This document shows positions 50,996 to 59,784 of a stretch of 64,000 bases of DNA, piece after piece (position 1 is the stretch's first letter; each line of letters opens with the position of its first letter). The notes beneath the pieces are model-generated. The model worked only from the letters and a program-made list of their open reading frames with translations. It was not told the DNA's origin and did no database searches. The stretch is taken from the NCBI GenBank assembly GCA_963823495.1, contig CAWGLV010000001.1, positions 2,356,001 through 2,420,000 on the forward strand, written 5' to 3'. This stretch comes from DATDAH01 sp963823495 (GTDB lineage Bacteria; Actinomycetota; Acidimicrobiia; Acidimicrobiales; DATDAH01). The translations under genes were made by a program, and so were the position numbers.

Positions 50996-51615
50996 GCGAC
51001 CCGAGCCGCCCCCTGGTGGCGGTCCTGGACTACGGCATCGGCAACCTGCGGTCGGCCCAGAAGGCCCTCGAGCACCTCGGGGCCGACGCCCGCCTCAGCG
51101 CGGATCCCGAGCTCATCGCGGACGCGATGGGCGTGGTCCTGCCCGGCGTGGGGGCCTTCGGCGCGTGCATGGCGGCCCTCCATCGCACCGGACTGGCCGA
51201 GCAGAGCCTGGCCGCCGTCGCCTCGGGCCGACCCTTCCTGGGGATCTGCGTGGGCATGCAACTGCTCTACACCGCTTCCGAGGAGGATCCCGGGGTGCCC
51301 GGCCTCGGCGTCCTGCCCGAGACGGTCCGCCGTCTCCCCGGGGGCGTGAAGCACCCGCAGATGCAGTGGAACGTCCTGCAGGGGCGGGGTGCGCCGGCGA
51401 TGTTGACCGGCGTGGCGGACCCGGCGTGGGTCTACTTCGTGCACTCCTTCGCCCCCGAGGACGGCCCCGGCGTCGTGGCGACCTGCGACTACGGCGGTGC
51501 GGTCGTCGCCGGCGTGGAACGCGACAACGTCTGGGCCATGCAGTTCCACCCGGAGAAGTCCGGCCGGACCGGCCAACAGATCCTGGCCAACTTCCTGGCC
51601 CGGCTGCGGTCATGA
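50992..51615 (+). CDS. hisH: Imidazole glycerol phosphate synthase glutaminase HisH
   Basis: HisH (207 residues) supplies ammonia to HisF. It is a class I glutamine amidotransferase: the catalytic cysteine is in LGICVGMQLLY, and the histidine and glutamate are in MQFHPEKSG. LDYGIGNLRSAQKALEHLG is the typical start. The TTG start overlaps the hisB stop (TTGA). Confidence 0.95.
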   Translation: MSDPSRPLVAVLDYGIGNLRSAQKALEHLGADARLSADPELIADAMGVVLPGVGAFGACMAALHRTGLAEQSLAAVASGRPFLGICVGMQLLYTASEEDPGVPGLGVLPETVRRLPGGVKHPQMQWNVLQGRGAPAMLTGVADPAWVYFVHSFAPEDGPGVVATCDYGGAVVAGVERDNVWAMQFHPEKSGRTGQQILANFLARLRS

Positions 51616-52322
51616 ACCTCTATCCCGCCATCGACCTGCTGGAGGGCCGGTGCGTCCGCCTCCGCCAGGGGGACTACGACCGACGCACCGACTACGACGC
51701 CGACCCCGTGGGGCGGGCCCGTCGGTTCGCGACCGACGGCGCCCCGTGGATCCATGTCGTCGACCTCGACGCCGCCCGCTCCGGAGAGCCGGTCAATCGG
51801 GAGGTCATCGGCCGCATCGTCGCCGCCGTGGACGTGCCCGTGCAGGTGGGCGGCGGCATCCGCTCCCGGGCCGACGCCGAGGCGCTCTGGGGCAGCGGCG
51901 TGGCCCGGGTCGTCATGGGCACCGCCGCCCTGGAGCGGCCGGACCTGGTAGCCGAACTGGTCCCGGACGGCGCGGTCGCCGTCGGCCTGGATGCCCGCGG
52001 CCGGGCACTGGCGGTCCACGGCTGGGAGACCGATGCCGGCATCGACCTGCTCGAGGCGGCGACCCGCTTCGGGGAGATGGGCGTGGCGGCGCTGGTCGTG
52101 ACCGAGATCGGGCGGGACGGGATGCTGGAGGGTCCCGACCTCGACGGCCTGCGGGAGGTGATCGACGTGACGGCGGCGCCGGTCGTCGCGTCGGGCGGGG
52201 TCGGCTCGCTGGCCGACATCGAGGCGCTCCGCGCCCTCGCCCTCGACGGCGTGATCGTCGGGCGGGCGCTCTACGACGAACAGCTCACCGTGGCCGATGC
52301 CGTGGCGGTGCTGGGCCGATGA
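51612..52322 (+). CDS. hisA: ProFAR isomerase HisA (possibly PriA)
   Basis: A (beta/alpha)8 isomerase of 236 residues acting on ProFAR. D8 in YPAIDLLEGRCVRL is the first catalytic aspartate and the second is in TEIGRDGMLEGPDL. In many actinobacteria this enzyme (PriA) also replaces TrpF; here a separate trpF is in the same window, so the bifunctional role is not needed. Confidence 0.94.
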   Translation: MNLYPAIDLLEGRCVRLRQGDYDRRTDYDADPVGRARRFATDGAPWIHVVDLDAARSGEPVNREVIGRIVAAVDVPVQVGGGIRSRADAEALWGSGVARVVMGTAALERPDLVAELVPDGAVAVGLDARGRALAVHGWETDAGIDLLEAATRFGEMGVAALVVTEIGRDGMLEGPDLDGLREVIDVTAAPVVASGGVGSLADIEALRALALDGVIVGRALYDEQLTVADAVAVLGR

Positions 52323-53080
52323 ACGTCGCCCGGGTCATCCCGTGCCTCGACGTCACCGCCGGCCGCGTGGTCAAAGGGGTCAACTTCGTCGACCTCGTGG
52401 ATGCCGGGGACCCGGTCGAGTTGGCCTCCCGCTACGACGCCGAGGGTGCCGACGAGGTCGTCTTCCTCGACATCACGGCCTCCTCCGACAAACGGGAGAC
52501 GATCGTGGACCTGGCCCGCCGCACCGCCGAGGAGGTCTTCATCCCCTTCACGATCGGTGGCGGGGTCCGTGAGGTGGAGGACGCCCGTCGGTTGCTGCGG
52601 GCGGGCGCCGACAAGGTCGCGATCAACACGGCCGCGGTCGAGGACCCCGACCTCGTGTCGGCCATCGCCGCCGAGTTCGGCGCCCAGTGCACGGTGGTGG
52701 CCATCGACGCCCGCCGCCGGGAGGGCGCCGGCCCGGAGGTCTTCACCCATGGCGGCCGCGCGCCGACCGGGCGCGATGCCGTGGCCTGGGCCGAGGAGGT
52801 CGCCGCCCGGGGGGCAGGCGAGATCCTGCTCACCTCGATGGACCGGGACGGCACCCGGGACGGCTTCGATCTGGGGTTGACCGCGGCCGTGAGCGATGCC
52901 GTCGGTGTCCCGGTGATCGCCAGCGGGGGCGTGGGGACCCTCGAGCATCTGGCCGAGGGCATCCTCGAAGGCCGGGCCGACGCGGTGCTGGCCGCCAGCA
53001 TCTTCCACTTCGGGGAGCACACCGTGGCCGAGGCCAAGGCGGTCATGGCGGACCGGGGCATCACCGTCCGGCCTGCGTGA
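52319..53080 (+). CDS. hisF: Imidazole glycerol phosphate synthase cyclase HisF
   Basis: HisF (253 residues) closes the imidazole ring using ammonia from HisH. PCLDVTAGRVVKGVNF contains catalytic D11, FTHGGRAPTGRDAV is conserved, and the second aspartate is in TSMDRDGTRDGFD. The ATG overlaps the hisA stop. The operon's tight overlaps end here, and the next gene has its own -10. Confidence 0.96.
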   Translation: MNVARVIPCLDVTAGRVVKGVNFVDLVDAGDPVELASRYDAEGADEVVFLDITASSDKRETIVDLARRTAEEVFIPFTIGGGVREVEDARRLLRAGADKVAINTAAVEDPDLVSAIAAEFGAQCTVVAIDARRREGAGPEVFTHGGRAPTGRDAVAWAEEVAARGAGEILLTSMDRDGTRDGFDLGLTAAVSDAVGVPVIASGGVGTLEHLAEGILEGRADAVLAASIFHFGEHTVAEAKAVMADRGITVRPA

Positions 53081-53093
53081 CGACCGGAGCCGG

Positions 53094-53099
53094 TACCGT
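53094..53099 (+). promoter_or_regulatory. -10 of the GroES-like gene (leaderless type)
   Basis: TACCGT ends seven bases before ATG 53107, without a Shine-Dalgarno. Confidence 0.6.
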
Positions 53100-53106
53100 C
53101 GGACGG

Positions 53107-53484
53107 ATGGCCGACTCGGCGAATGGCAAGGCAGCCAAGACCGCGCCCGCGAGGGACCAGCGGGGGCGTGAGCGCCTGCCGATCAAGATGCTGAACGACC
53201 GCATCCTGGTCGACATGGATCGACAGGAGGGGGAGCGACGCAGCACCGGCGGGATCCTCATCCCGGCCACCGCTCAGGTCGGCAAGCGGTTGGCGTGGGC
53301 CGAGGTCATCGCCGTGGGACCCAACGTGCGGGCGATGGAGCTGGGCGACCACGTCCTGTTCAACCCGGAGGACCGCTACGAGGTCGAGGTCGGCGGCGAC
53401 GACTACCTGATCCTGCGTGAACGCGACATCCACGCCGTGGCCGCGACCCGGCTCGAGGAGAGCAGCGCCGGGCTCTACCTGTAA
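53107..53484 (+). CDS. GroES-like co-chaperonin, stand-alone copy
   Basis: A protein of 125 residues of the Cpn10 fold. IKMLNDRILVDMDRQEGERRS corresponds to the first strands, STGGILIP is the mobile loop whose GGI-L-P residues contact GroEL, and VIAVGPNVRAMELGDHVLFNP with DDYLILRERDIHAV matches the C-terminal half. It has a 25-residue basic extension at the start and no groEL beside it. It sits inside the his/trp region with its own -10, so it may be a second, specialised GroES. Which GroEL it serves is unknown. Confidence 0.85.
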   Translation: MADSANGKAAKTAPARDQRGRERLPIKMLNDRILVDMDRQEGERRSTGGILIPATAQVGKRLAWAEVIAVGPNVRAMELGDHVLFNPEDRYEVEVGGDDYLILRERDIHAVAATRLEESSAGLYL

Positions 53485-53512
53485 AGGCCGGAGGAGCCTC
53501 GGTACCCCTCCG

Positions 53513-53518
53513 TAGGAT
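53513..53518 (+). promoter_or_regulatory. -10 of hisI (leaderless type)
   Basis: TAGGAT ends six bases before the hisI GTG at 53525. Confidence 0.6.
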
Positions 53519-53524
53519 GGCGGG

Positions 53525-53896
53525 GTGAGTCCCTCCTCCACCCCCCTCGCCGCCACGCCCGAGCAGTTGGCGGCGGTCACCTACAACGCCGACGGCCTGG
53601 TGCCCGCGGTCGTCCAGGAGGAGGGCACCGGCGAGGTGCTCATGATGGCCTGGATGAACGCGGAGTCCCTGGCCAAGACCCTCGAGACGGGCCGGACGTG
53701 GTTCTGGAGCCGCTCCCGCCAGGAGTACTGGTGCAAGGGCGAGACCTCCGGGGACCGCCAGTACGTTCGGCGGGCCGCCTACGACTGCGACGGCGACACC
53801 CTGCTCTTCGTCGTGGAACAGGAGGGCAAGGGGGCGTGCCACACCGGTGAGCGCTCCTGCTTCTTCCGTGACTTCGGTGATCCAACCGAGTCGTGA
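53525..53896 (+). CDS. hisI: Phosphoribosyl-AMP cyclohydrolase HisI
   Basis: HisI (123 residues) opens the purine ring of PR-AMP. MMAWMNAESLAKTL, WFWSRSRQEYWCKGETSG and CDGDTLLF-EQEGKGACHTG carry the zinc cysteines and the Mg2+ aspartates. It is the cyclohydrolase domain only; the HisE pyrophosphohydrolase is not fused. Its end overlaps the trpE start. Confidence 0.95.
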   Translation: MSPSSTPLAATPEQLAAVTYNADGLVPAVVQEEGTGEVLMMAWMNAESLAKTLETGRTWFWSRSRQEYWCKGETSGDRQYVRRAAYDCDGDTLLFVVEQEGKGACHTGERSCFFRDFGDPTES

Positions 53897-55406
53897 CGAG
53901 TTCCGGGCCCTGGCCCGGGACTACACGGTGGTACCGGTCTGGCGGGAGTTGCTGGCCGACTTCGTGACCCCGGTGTCCGCGTTCGCCCGCTTGGTCGACG
54001 ACGGCCCGGGCTTCCTGCTGGAGTCGGTCGACCGGGGTGAGCGGGGCAGCCGCTACTCGTTCGTGGGCCGGCACCCCCTGACGACCCTTGTCGTCCGCGC
54101 CGGCCGGATCGAGGTCCGAGGCCGGGTTCCCGACGAGCTGCCCACGGACCGGGGGATCCTGGCCGCCGTCGAGTGGCTGGTCGGGGCCTACCGGACGCCG
54201 CCGTTGCCCCACCTGCCCCCGCTGCACGCCGGCGTGATCGGGTACCTGGGCTATGACGTCGTGCGAGAGGTCGAGCACCTGCCGGCGCCACCCGTCGACG
54301 ACCGGGGCCACCCTGACGCCATGGTGTCGGTGATCGGGGAGGTCGCCGCGTTCGACCACTGGAACCAGCAGGTGACCCTGGTGGCCTCGGCCGTCATCCC
54401 GCCCGGGTCCGGGGAGGCCGCGGTGGACGCCGCCTACGACGACGCGGTAGCCCGCGTCGAGACCCTGGCCCACGATGGCGCCCGACCCCTGGACGAGCCC
54501 CTCCTGGAGCCCCCCCGACGCGATGAGCCGCTGCCGGACTACCGCTCGGTGCTCGGCTCGGACACCTACCAGAAGGCCGTGGCGGTGGCCAAGGAGCACA
54601 TCGTCGCCGGCGACATCTTCCAGGTCGTGCTCTCCCAACGCTTCGACGTGGAGCTCGACGCCGATCCCTTCGACGTCTACCGGGTCCTGCGCCAGATCAA
54701 CCCGAGCCCGTACATGTACTTCGTGCGCTACCCGGAGATCACCCTGGTCGGCGCCTCCCCCGAGCCCATGGTCCAGCTCCGCGACGGGCGGGTGGTGTCC
54801 CGGCCCATCGCCGGCACCCGGCCCCGGGGCGGCACCGACGAGGAGGACCGCCTGCTGGCCGCGGAACTGCGGGAGCACCCCAAGGAGGTGGCCGAACACG
54901 TGATGCTGCTGGACCTGGCCCGCAACGACGTCGGTCGGGTGGTCGACTTCGGCACCGAGAAGGTCGACGAACGCATGACCCTCGAGCGGTACAGCCACGT
55001 GATGCACCTCACCTCGCAGGTGTCGGGGACGCTGGCCGAGGGTCGGACGCCGGTCGACGTGTTGCGGGCGACGCTGCCGGCCGGGACGGTCTCGGGCGCG
55101 CCCAAGGTGCGGGCGATGGAGATCATCGACGACCTCGAGCCCACTCGACGCGGCCCGTACGCCGGCATCGTCGGCTACCTGGACTTCTCCGGCAACATCG
55201 ACACCGCGATCACCATCCGGACCCTGCTGGTCGGCGCCGACGGTCGGGCCTCGGTCCAGGCCGGCGCCGGGATCGTCTTCGACAGCGACCCCGAGGGCGA
55301 GGACGCCGAGTGCCACGCCAAGGCCCGGGCCGTGCTGGCCGCCATCCCGTCGGCCCGACGCATGACCGCGGCCCGCCGGACCGCCGCGGAGGCGACGAAT
55401 GACTGA
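53877..55406 (+). CDS. trpE: Anthranilate synthase component I TrpE
   Basis: TrpE converts chorismate and ammonia to anthranilate. It has 509 residues from GTG 53877, chosen because IQPSRDEFRALARDY is the family start; GTG 53847 and 53868 are in-frame alternatives. The protein overlaps hisI by 20 bases. LLESVDRGERGSRYSFVG is the tryptophan feedback site, and PSPYMYFVRYPEITLVGASPEP, SRPIAGTRPRGG and HVMLLDLARNDVG are catalytic motifs. The glutaminase TrpG is not in the window. Confidence 0.94.
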   Translation: MIQPSRDEFRALARDYTVVPVWRELLADFVTPVSAFARLVDDGPGFLLESVDRGERGSRYSFVGRHPLTTLVVRAGRIEVRGRVPDELPTDRGILAAVEWLVGAYRTPPLPHLPPLHAGVIGYLGYDVVREVEHLPAPPVDDRGHPDAMVSVIGEVAAFDHWNQQVTLVASAVIPPGSGEAAVDAAYDDAVARVETLAHDGARPLDEPLLEPPRRDEPLPDYRSVLGSDTYQKAVAVAKEHIVAGDIFQVVLSQRFDVELDADPFDVYRVLRQINPSPYMYFVRYPEITLVGASPEPMVQLRDGRVVSRPIAGTRPRGGTDEEDRLLAAELREHPKEVAEHVMLLDLARNDVGRVVDFGTEKVDERMTLERYSHVMHLTSQVSGTLAEGRTPVDVLRATLPAGTVSGAPKVRAMEIIDDLEPTRRGPYAGIVGYLDFSGNIDTAITIRTLLVGADGRASVQAGAGIVFDSDPEGEDAECHAKARAVLAAIPSARRMTAARRTAAEATND

Positions 55407-56232
55407 CCGGGCCGTCGCCATCGTCGTCGATCGTGATGTGGTCACCGTCGAGGGCCCCGACGCCGCCGCGTACCTGCAGGGCCAACTCAGCCAGGATGTG
55501 GACGCCATGGCGGTCGGGGCCTCGGCCTGGACCTTCGCGCTCCAGCCCCAGGGCAAGGTCGACGCGTGGTTCCGGCTGACCCGCACGGCTGAGGAGGCCT
55601 TCCGGGCCGACATCGATGCCGGCCACGGCGAGGCGCTGCTGGGCCGGCTGCGGCGGTTCCTGCTGCGGACCAGGGCCGACCTCGCGCTCGGCACCCTGCC
55701 GATGGTCGCGGTCCGGGGTCCGGGCCCGGTGACCGCACCCGACGGAGCCTCGGCCCTGGATCCGGCCTGGCCCGGTGTGCCCGGCCTGGACCTGTTGGGC
55801 ACCGACCAGGTGCCGGAGGGTGCCGCCCCGGCAACGGTCGACGCCCTGGAGCGACTCCGGATCGAGGCCGGGGTCCCCGCCATGGGAGCCGAGCTCACCG
55901 AGCGCACGATCCCCGCCGAGGCCGGGGTCGTGGACCGGTCCGTCAGCTTCACCAAGGGCTGCTTCACCGGTCAGGAGCTGGTGGCCCGCATCGACAGCCG
56001 TGGCGGCAACGTGCCTCGGCACCTGCGGAGGCTGGAGGCCGACGATGACCTCGTCGTCGGTGCCGAGGTGGTCGTCGACGGCGAGGTCGTGGGTGAGGTC
56101 ACCTCCTCGGCGCCGGCCGGGGGCGATCGCCCGGCGATCGCCCTCGCCTACATCGGCCGGGCCATCGAGCCCCCGGCGGACGCGACCGTCGACGGCACCG
56201 CCGTACGGATCCTCGCCGAGCGGTCCCGTTGA
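55399..56232 (+). CDS. ygfZ: Folate-binding protein YgfZ/GcvT-like
   Basis: A tetrahydrofolate-binding protein of 277 residues related to the T-protein of the glycine cleavage system. KGCFTGQELVARIDSRG is the YgfZ signature (KGCxxGQE). These proteins help to maintain Fe-S clusters. It lies between trpE and trpC with ATGA and TTGA overlaps, so it is co-expressed with tryptophan synthesis genes, which is not an obvious functional link. Confidence 0.9.
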   Translation: MTDRAVAIVVDRDVVTVEGPDAAAYLQGQLSQDVDAMAVGASAWTFALQPQGKVDAWFRLTRTAEEAFRADIDAGHGEALLGRLRRFLLRTRADLALGTLPMVAVRGPGPVTAPDGASALDPAWPGVPGLDLLGTDQVPEGAAPATVDALERLRIEAGVPAMGAELTERTIPAEAGVVDRSVSFTKGCFTGQELVARIDSRGGNVPRHLRRLEADDDLVVGAEVVVDGEVVGEVTSSAPAGGDRPAIALAYIGRAIEPPADATVDGTAVRILAERSR

Positions 56233-57035
56233 CCTATCTGGACGGCATCCTCGCCGCCCACCGGGACCGGGCAGCCGCTGATCGCCGCGACCGGGGCGAA
56301 GCGCTGGACTCGGCCCTCGCGGCACCGGCCCCCCGACCGTTCCGTCAGGCCCTCGCCGCGTCGAACGGCGTCGCGGTCATCGCCGAGATCAAGCGTCGGT
56401 CACCCTCCAGAGGCGACCTGGCTCCGGGCCTCGACCCCGCGGCCCTGGCCCACGAGTACGAGGCCGGTGGTGCGTCCTGCCTCTCGGTGCTCACCGACCG
56501 GCCGCACTTCGGCGGCTCTGCGGAGGACCTCAGTGGGGCGCGGGCTTCGGTCCGGGTACCCGTCCTGCGCAAGGACTTCACGGTCGACGAGATCGACGTC
56601 TGCGACGCCCGGCTCATGGGCGCGGACGCCGTGCTGCTGATCGTGGCGGCCCTCGACGACGGCGAGTTGGCGGCCTTCGCCCAACTGGCCACCGAGCTCG
56701 ACCTGGCGGCGTTGGTGGAGGTCCACGACGCGTCGGAGGTCGAGCGGGCCCTGCGCGCCGGCGCCGACCTGATCGGGGTCAACCAGCGCGACCTCCTGAC
56801 GTTCTCGGTCGACACCGAACGGGCGCTGGGGCTGGCGACGGCTCTTCCGGCCGGGGTCGTCCGAGTGGCCGAGTCCGGGATCACTGGTCCGGCGGACGTG
56901 ACCCGGCTGGCCGACGCCGGTTACGACGCCGTGCTGGTCGGCGAGACCCTCGTGACCGCCGGCGACCCGACAGCCACCACTGCCGCCCTCGTGGCCGCCG
57001 GATCCGGTCGCAACGGGGCGACCGGCGACGGATAG
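56229..57035 (+). CDS. trpC: Indole-3-glycerol phosphate synthase TrpC
   Basis: TrpC (268 residues) closes the indole ring. VIAEIKRRSPSRGDL contains the catalytic lysine of the first loop, CLSVLTDRPHFGGSAEDL the second, VLRKDFTVDEIDV the third lysine, and GVNQRDLLTF and VAESGI the phosphate and substrate contacts. The TTG start overlaps the ygfZ stop; its TAG stop forms part of the trpF -10. Confidence 0.95.
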   Translation: MTYLDGILAAHRDRAAADRRDRGEALDSALAAPAPRPFRQALAASNGVAVIAEIKRRSPSRGDLAPGLDPAALAHEYEAGGASCLSVLTDRPHFGGSAEDLSGARASVRVPVLRKDFTVDEIDVCDARLMGADAVLLIVAALDDGELAAFAQLATELDLAALVEVHDASEVERALRAGADLIGVNQRDLLTFSVDTERALGLATALPAGVVRVAESGITGPADVTRLADAGYDAVLVGETLVTAGDPTATTAALVAAGSGRNGATGDG

Positions 57036-57038
57036 CGT
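57033..57038 (+). promoter_or_regulatory. -10 of trpF overlapping the trpC stop
   Basis: TAGCGT ends seven bases before the trpF GTG; the TAG is the trpC stop. The same sequence and stop overlap occur at bpa. It would give a second start of transcription inside the trp operon. Confidence 0.55.
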
Positions 57039-57045
57039 CCCGGCC

Positions 57046-57714
57046 GTGTTCGTCAAGATCTGCGGGATCACCAGTGAGGAGGACGCTCTCTTGGCGGTGG
57101 CCATGGGCGCCGACGCCGTGGGCTTCGTCTTCGCCCCCTCGCCCCGCCAGATGGCGCCGAACAAGGTGCGCGACATCGCCGCTCGGCTGCCGTCGGAGAT
57201 CCTCACCGTCGGGGTCTTCAAGGACAGCTCGACCCAGCAGGTCGTCCAGACCGTGCAGACCTGCAGGCTCAAGGCCGCCCAGCTCCACGGACGCGAGACC
57301 GCCGAGGTCACCCGGGCCGTCCGCGAGCGGGTCGGGCTGGTCATCAAGGGGATGGCCGCGGGGAGCCCGGACCTCGAGCAGTGGGACGAATACGGCGCGG
57401 ACGCCCTGCTCCTCGACACCCCGCGACCCGGTTCCGGCCAGGTGTTCGACTGGTCGCTGGCCGACGGCATCCCCCTGAACCGGAAGGTGATCCTGGCCGG
57501 CGGTCTGACCCCGGCGAACGTGGCCGACGGCATCGCCGCGGTCCGTCCGTGGGGGGTCGATGTCTCCAGCGGGGTCGAGTCCTCGCCGGGGCACAAGGAC
57601 CCGAGCCGGGTGCGGGCCTTCGTCAAAGCGGCGCGGGCGGCGGCACCCGAGGACGACTACGAGGATCGCAGCGGTCGGGGCATCTACGACTGGGAAGCCG
57701 AGACGGGCTGGTGA
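57046..57714 (+). CDS. trpF: Phosphoribosylanthranilate isomerase TrpF
   Basis: TrpF (222 residues) isomerises PRA to CdRP. VKICGITSEEDAL holds the catalytic cysteine, GFVFAPSPRQM follows, LLLDTPRPGSGQVFDW contains the catalytic aspartate, and LAGGLTPANVADGI with GVDVSSGVESSPGHKD binds phosphate. It ends with a family-typical tail. The GTG comes ten bases after trpC; the stop overlaps the trpB start. Confidence 0.95.
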   Translation: MFVKICGITSEEDALLAVAMGADAVGFVFAPSPRQMAPNKVRDIAARLPSEILTVGVFKDSSTQQVVQTVQTCRLKAAQLHGRETAEVTRAVRERVGLVIKGMAAGSPDLEQWDEYGADALLLDTPRPGSGQVFDWSLADGIPLNRKVILAGGLTPANVADGIAAVRPWGVDVSSGVESSPGHKDPSRVRAFVKAARAAAPEDDYEDRSGRGIYDWEAETGW

Positions 57715-58883
57715 CCCCACCGTCCTCGTTGATGCCCACACCCGGTCCGGACGGGAGGTTCGGTCGGTTCGGTGGCCGCTTCGTGCCCGAGACCTTGATC
57801 CCGGCCTGTGAGGAGCTGGAGGTCGCCTTCACCGAGGCCTGGGCCGATGCCGCCTTCCGGGCCGAGTTGGACGGCCTGCTGCGGGACTACGCCGGTCGCC
57901 CGTCGATCCTCACCGAGTGCGAACGGCTGAGCGAGGAGTTGGGTTGTCGGGTGTTCCTCAAGCGGGAGGACCTGAACCACACGGGCTCGCACAAGATCAA
58001 CAACGTGCTGGGCCAGGCCCTGTTGGCCCGGCGCATGGGAAAGACCCGACTGGTGGCTGAGACCGGTGCCGGCCAGCACGGCGTGGCCACCGCCACCGCC
58101 GCCGCCCTCCTCGGCATGGAGTGCCTGGTCTACATGGGCGAGGTGGACATCGCCCGCCAGGAGCTCAACGTCTTCCGGATGCGGCTCCTCGGCTCCGAGG
58201 TCCGACCCGCCACGTCGGGGAGTCGCACGCTGAAGGACGCCGTCAACGAGGCCATGCGGGACTGGGTCGCCACCGTCGAGAACACCCACTACTGCCTCGG
58301 CTCGGTCATGGGGCCCCACCCGTACCCGTGGATCGTGCGGGAGTTGCACCGCGTCGTGGGCGAGGAGGCACGGGCGCAGGTGCAGGAACGGACCGGCGCC
58401 CTGCCGGACGTGGTGGTGGCCTGTGTCGGTGGGGGGTCCAACGCCATAGCCGTCTTCTCGGGCTTCGTCGACGACCCCGGAGTCGATCTGGTCGGCGTCG
58501 AGCCCGCGGGTGGGGCCGCCATCGGCCACGGCGTGCCCGGCGTCGTCCACGGCAGCACCTCGTTCCTGCTCCAGGACGAGGACGGCCAGGTCCAGGAGGC
58601 CCAGTCGGTGTCCGCCGGTCTGGACTACCCGGGTGTCGGCCCCGAACACGCCCACCTGGCCGACATCGGCCGGGCCCGGTACGAGGCGGTCAGCGACGAC
58701 GAGGTCCTCGACGCCTTCTTCCTGCTCAGTCGCACCGAGGGCATCATCCCCGCGCTCGAGTCGGCGCATGCGCTGGCCTGGGTCGCCCGGGAGCGGGCCT
58801 CGCTGGCCGGTCGGACCGTCCTGGTCAACCTCTCGGGTCGGGGCGACAAGGACGTGGCCCAGGTGGCCGACCTCCGTGGGTGA
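57711..58883 (+). CDS. trpB: Tryptophan synthase beta subunit TrpB
   Basis: TrpB (390 residues) makes tryptophan from indole and serine with PLP. FGRFGGRFVPETLIPA is the start motif, the PLP lysine is in NHTGSHKINNVLGQ, and AETGAGQHGVATAT and GGGSNAIAVFSGF bind PLP and its phosphate. GTG 57711 overlaps the trpF stop. It forms the alpha2beta2 complex with TrpA. Confidence 0.97.
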   Translation: MTPPSSLMPTPGPDGRFGRFGGRFVPETLIPACEELEVAFTEAWADAAFRAELDGLLRDYAGRPSILTECERLSEELGCRVFLKREDLNHTGSHKINNVLGQALLARRMGKTRLVAETGAGQHGVATATAAALLGMECLVYMGEVDIARQELNVFRMRLLGSEVRPATSGSRTLKDAVNEAMRDWVATVENTHYCLGSVMGPHPYPWIVRELHRVVGEEARAQVQERTGALPDVVVACVGGGSNAIAVFSGFVDDPGVDLVGVEPAGGAAIGHGVPGVVHGSTSFLLQDEDGQVQEAQSVSAGLDYPGVGPEHAHLADIGRARYEAVSDDEVLDAFFLLSRTEGIIPALESAHALAWVARERASLAGRTVLVNLSGRGDKDVAQVADLRG

Positions 58884-59697
58884 GGTCGTCGTACCGGTTC
58901 CGCCGGCACCGGAGGCGATCGGTGCCCTGGAGTCCGCTCTCCGCGCCCGGCGAGGCGCCGGGCGCAAGCTCCTGGTGCCCTACCTGACCGGGGGCCTGCC
59001 GGGCTGGCGGGACCTCCTCGACGGCCTGGCCGAGGCCGGCGCCGACGCCATCGAGGTGGGCCTGCCGTTCTCGGACCCCGTCATGGACGGTCCGGTCATC
59101 CAGGAGGCGTCGGAACGAGCGCTCGCGAGGGGCGCCACCCCTCGCTCGATCGTGGCCGAACTGGCCGAGCGCGAGACGACGGTGCCGCTGGCGGTGATGA
59201 CGTACTACAACCTCGTGTTCCGCTGGGGCCACCAGCGGTGCGCGGACGAACTGGCCCGGGCGGGCGTCGCCGCGGCGATCCTGCCCGACCTCCCCCTCGA
59301 CGAGGTCGGCCACTGGGCTCGGGCTGCGGACCGGGCCGGGATCGAGACCGTCCTGCTCGCCGCGCCGACCACCCCCGACCATCGGCTGGCCCGCATCTGC
59401 GCCCGCTCACGCGGGTTCGTCTACGGGGTCGGCCTCCTGGGCATCACCGGCGAGCGCGACGCTCTCGCCGCGACCGCGGTGGAGGTGGCCCGCCGCCTCA
59501 AGGCGGTCACCGACAAGCCGGTGCTGATCGGCGTGGGGATCTCCACCCCCCAGCAGGCGGTTGAGGCCTGCACGGTCGCCGACGGCGTGGTCGTGGGCTC
59601 GGCCCTGGTGCGCCGGGTCCTCGCCGGGGTGCCGACCGCCGAGGCCGCGGCCGTCGTCGCCGGCTTCCGAAACGCGCTCGATGCCGGAAATGCTTGA
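58876..59697 (+). CDS. trpA: Tryptophan synthase alpha subunit TrpA
   Basis: TrpA (273 residues) cleaves indole-3-glycerol phosphate. The catalytic residues E and D are in DAIEVGLPFSDPVMDGPVIQ, and PYLTGGLPG, VYGVGLLGITGERD and GVGISTPQQA bind substrate phosphate. The protein begins with a proline/valine-rich stretch of about 15 residues. GTG 58876 overlaps trpB by eight bases. Confidence 0.96.
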   Translation: MGEVVVPVPPAPEAIGALESALRARRGAGRKLLVPYLTGGLPGWRDLLDGLAEAGADAIEVGLPFSDPVMDGPVIQEASERALARGATPRSIVAELAERETTVPLAVMTYYNLVFRWGHQRCADELARAGVAAAILPDLPLDEVGHWARAADRAGIETVLLAAPTTPDHRLARICARSRGFVYGVGLLGITGERDALAATAVEVARRLKAVTDKPVLIGVGISTPQQAVEACTVADGVVVGSALVRRVLAGVPTAEAAAVVAGFRNALDAGNA

Positions 59698-59784
59698 CTT
59701 TGGGGGGTCAGATCGACTCGCGTGCCCTTCTGCCGGTTCGTTTCGGGACCGACCCGATCGTCCGACCAAGCCCAGGAGGGTGAA

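Noticed and set aside
51612..52322. HisA as a bifunctional PriA
   Set aside because: A dedicated trpF is in the same locus, and sequence alone does not separate the two types by eye.
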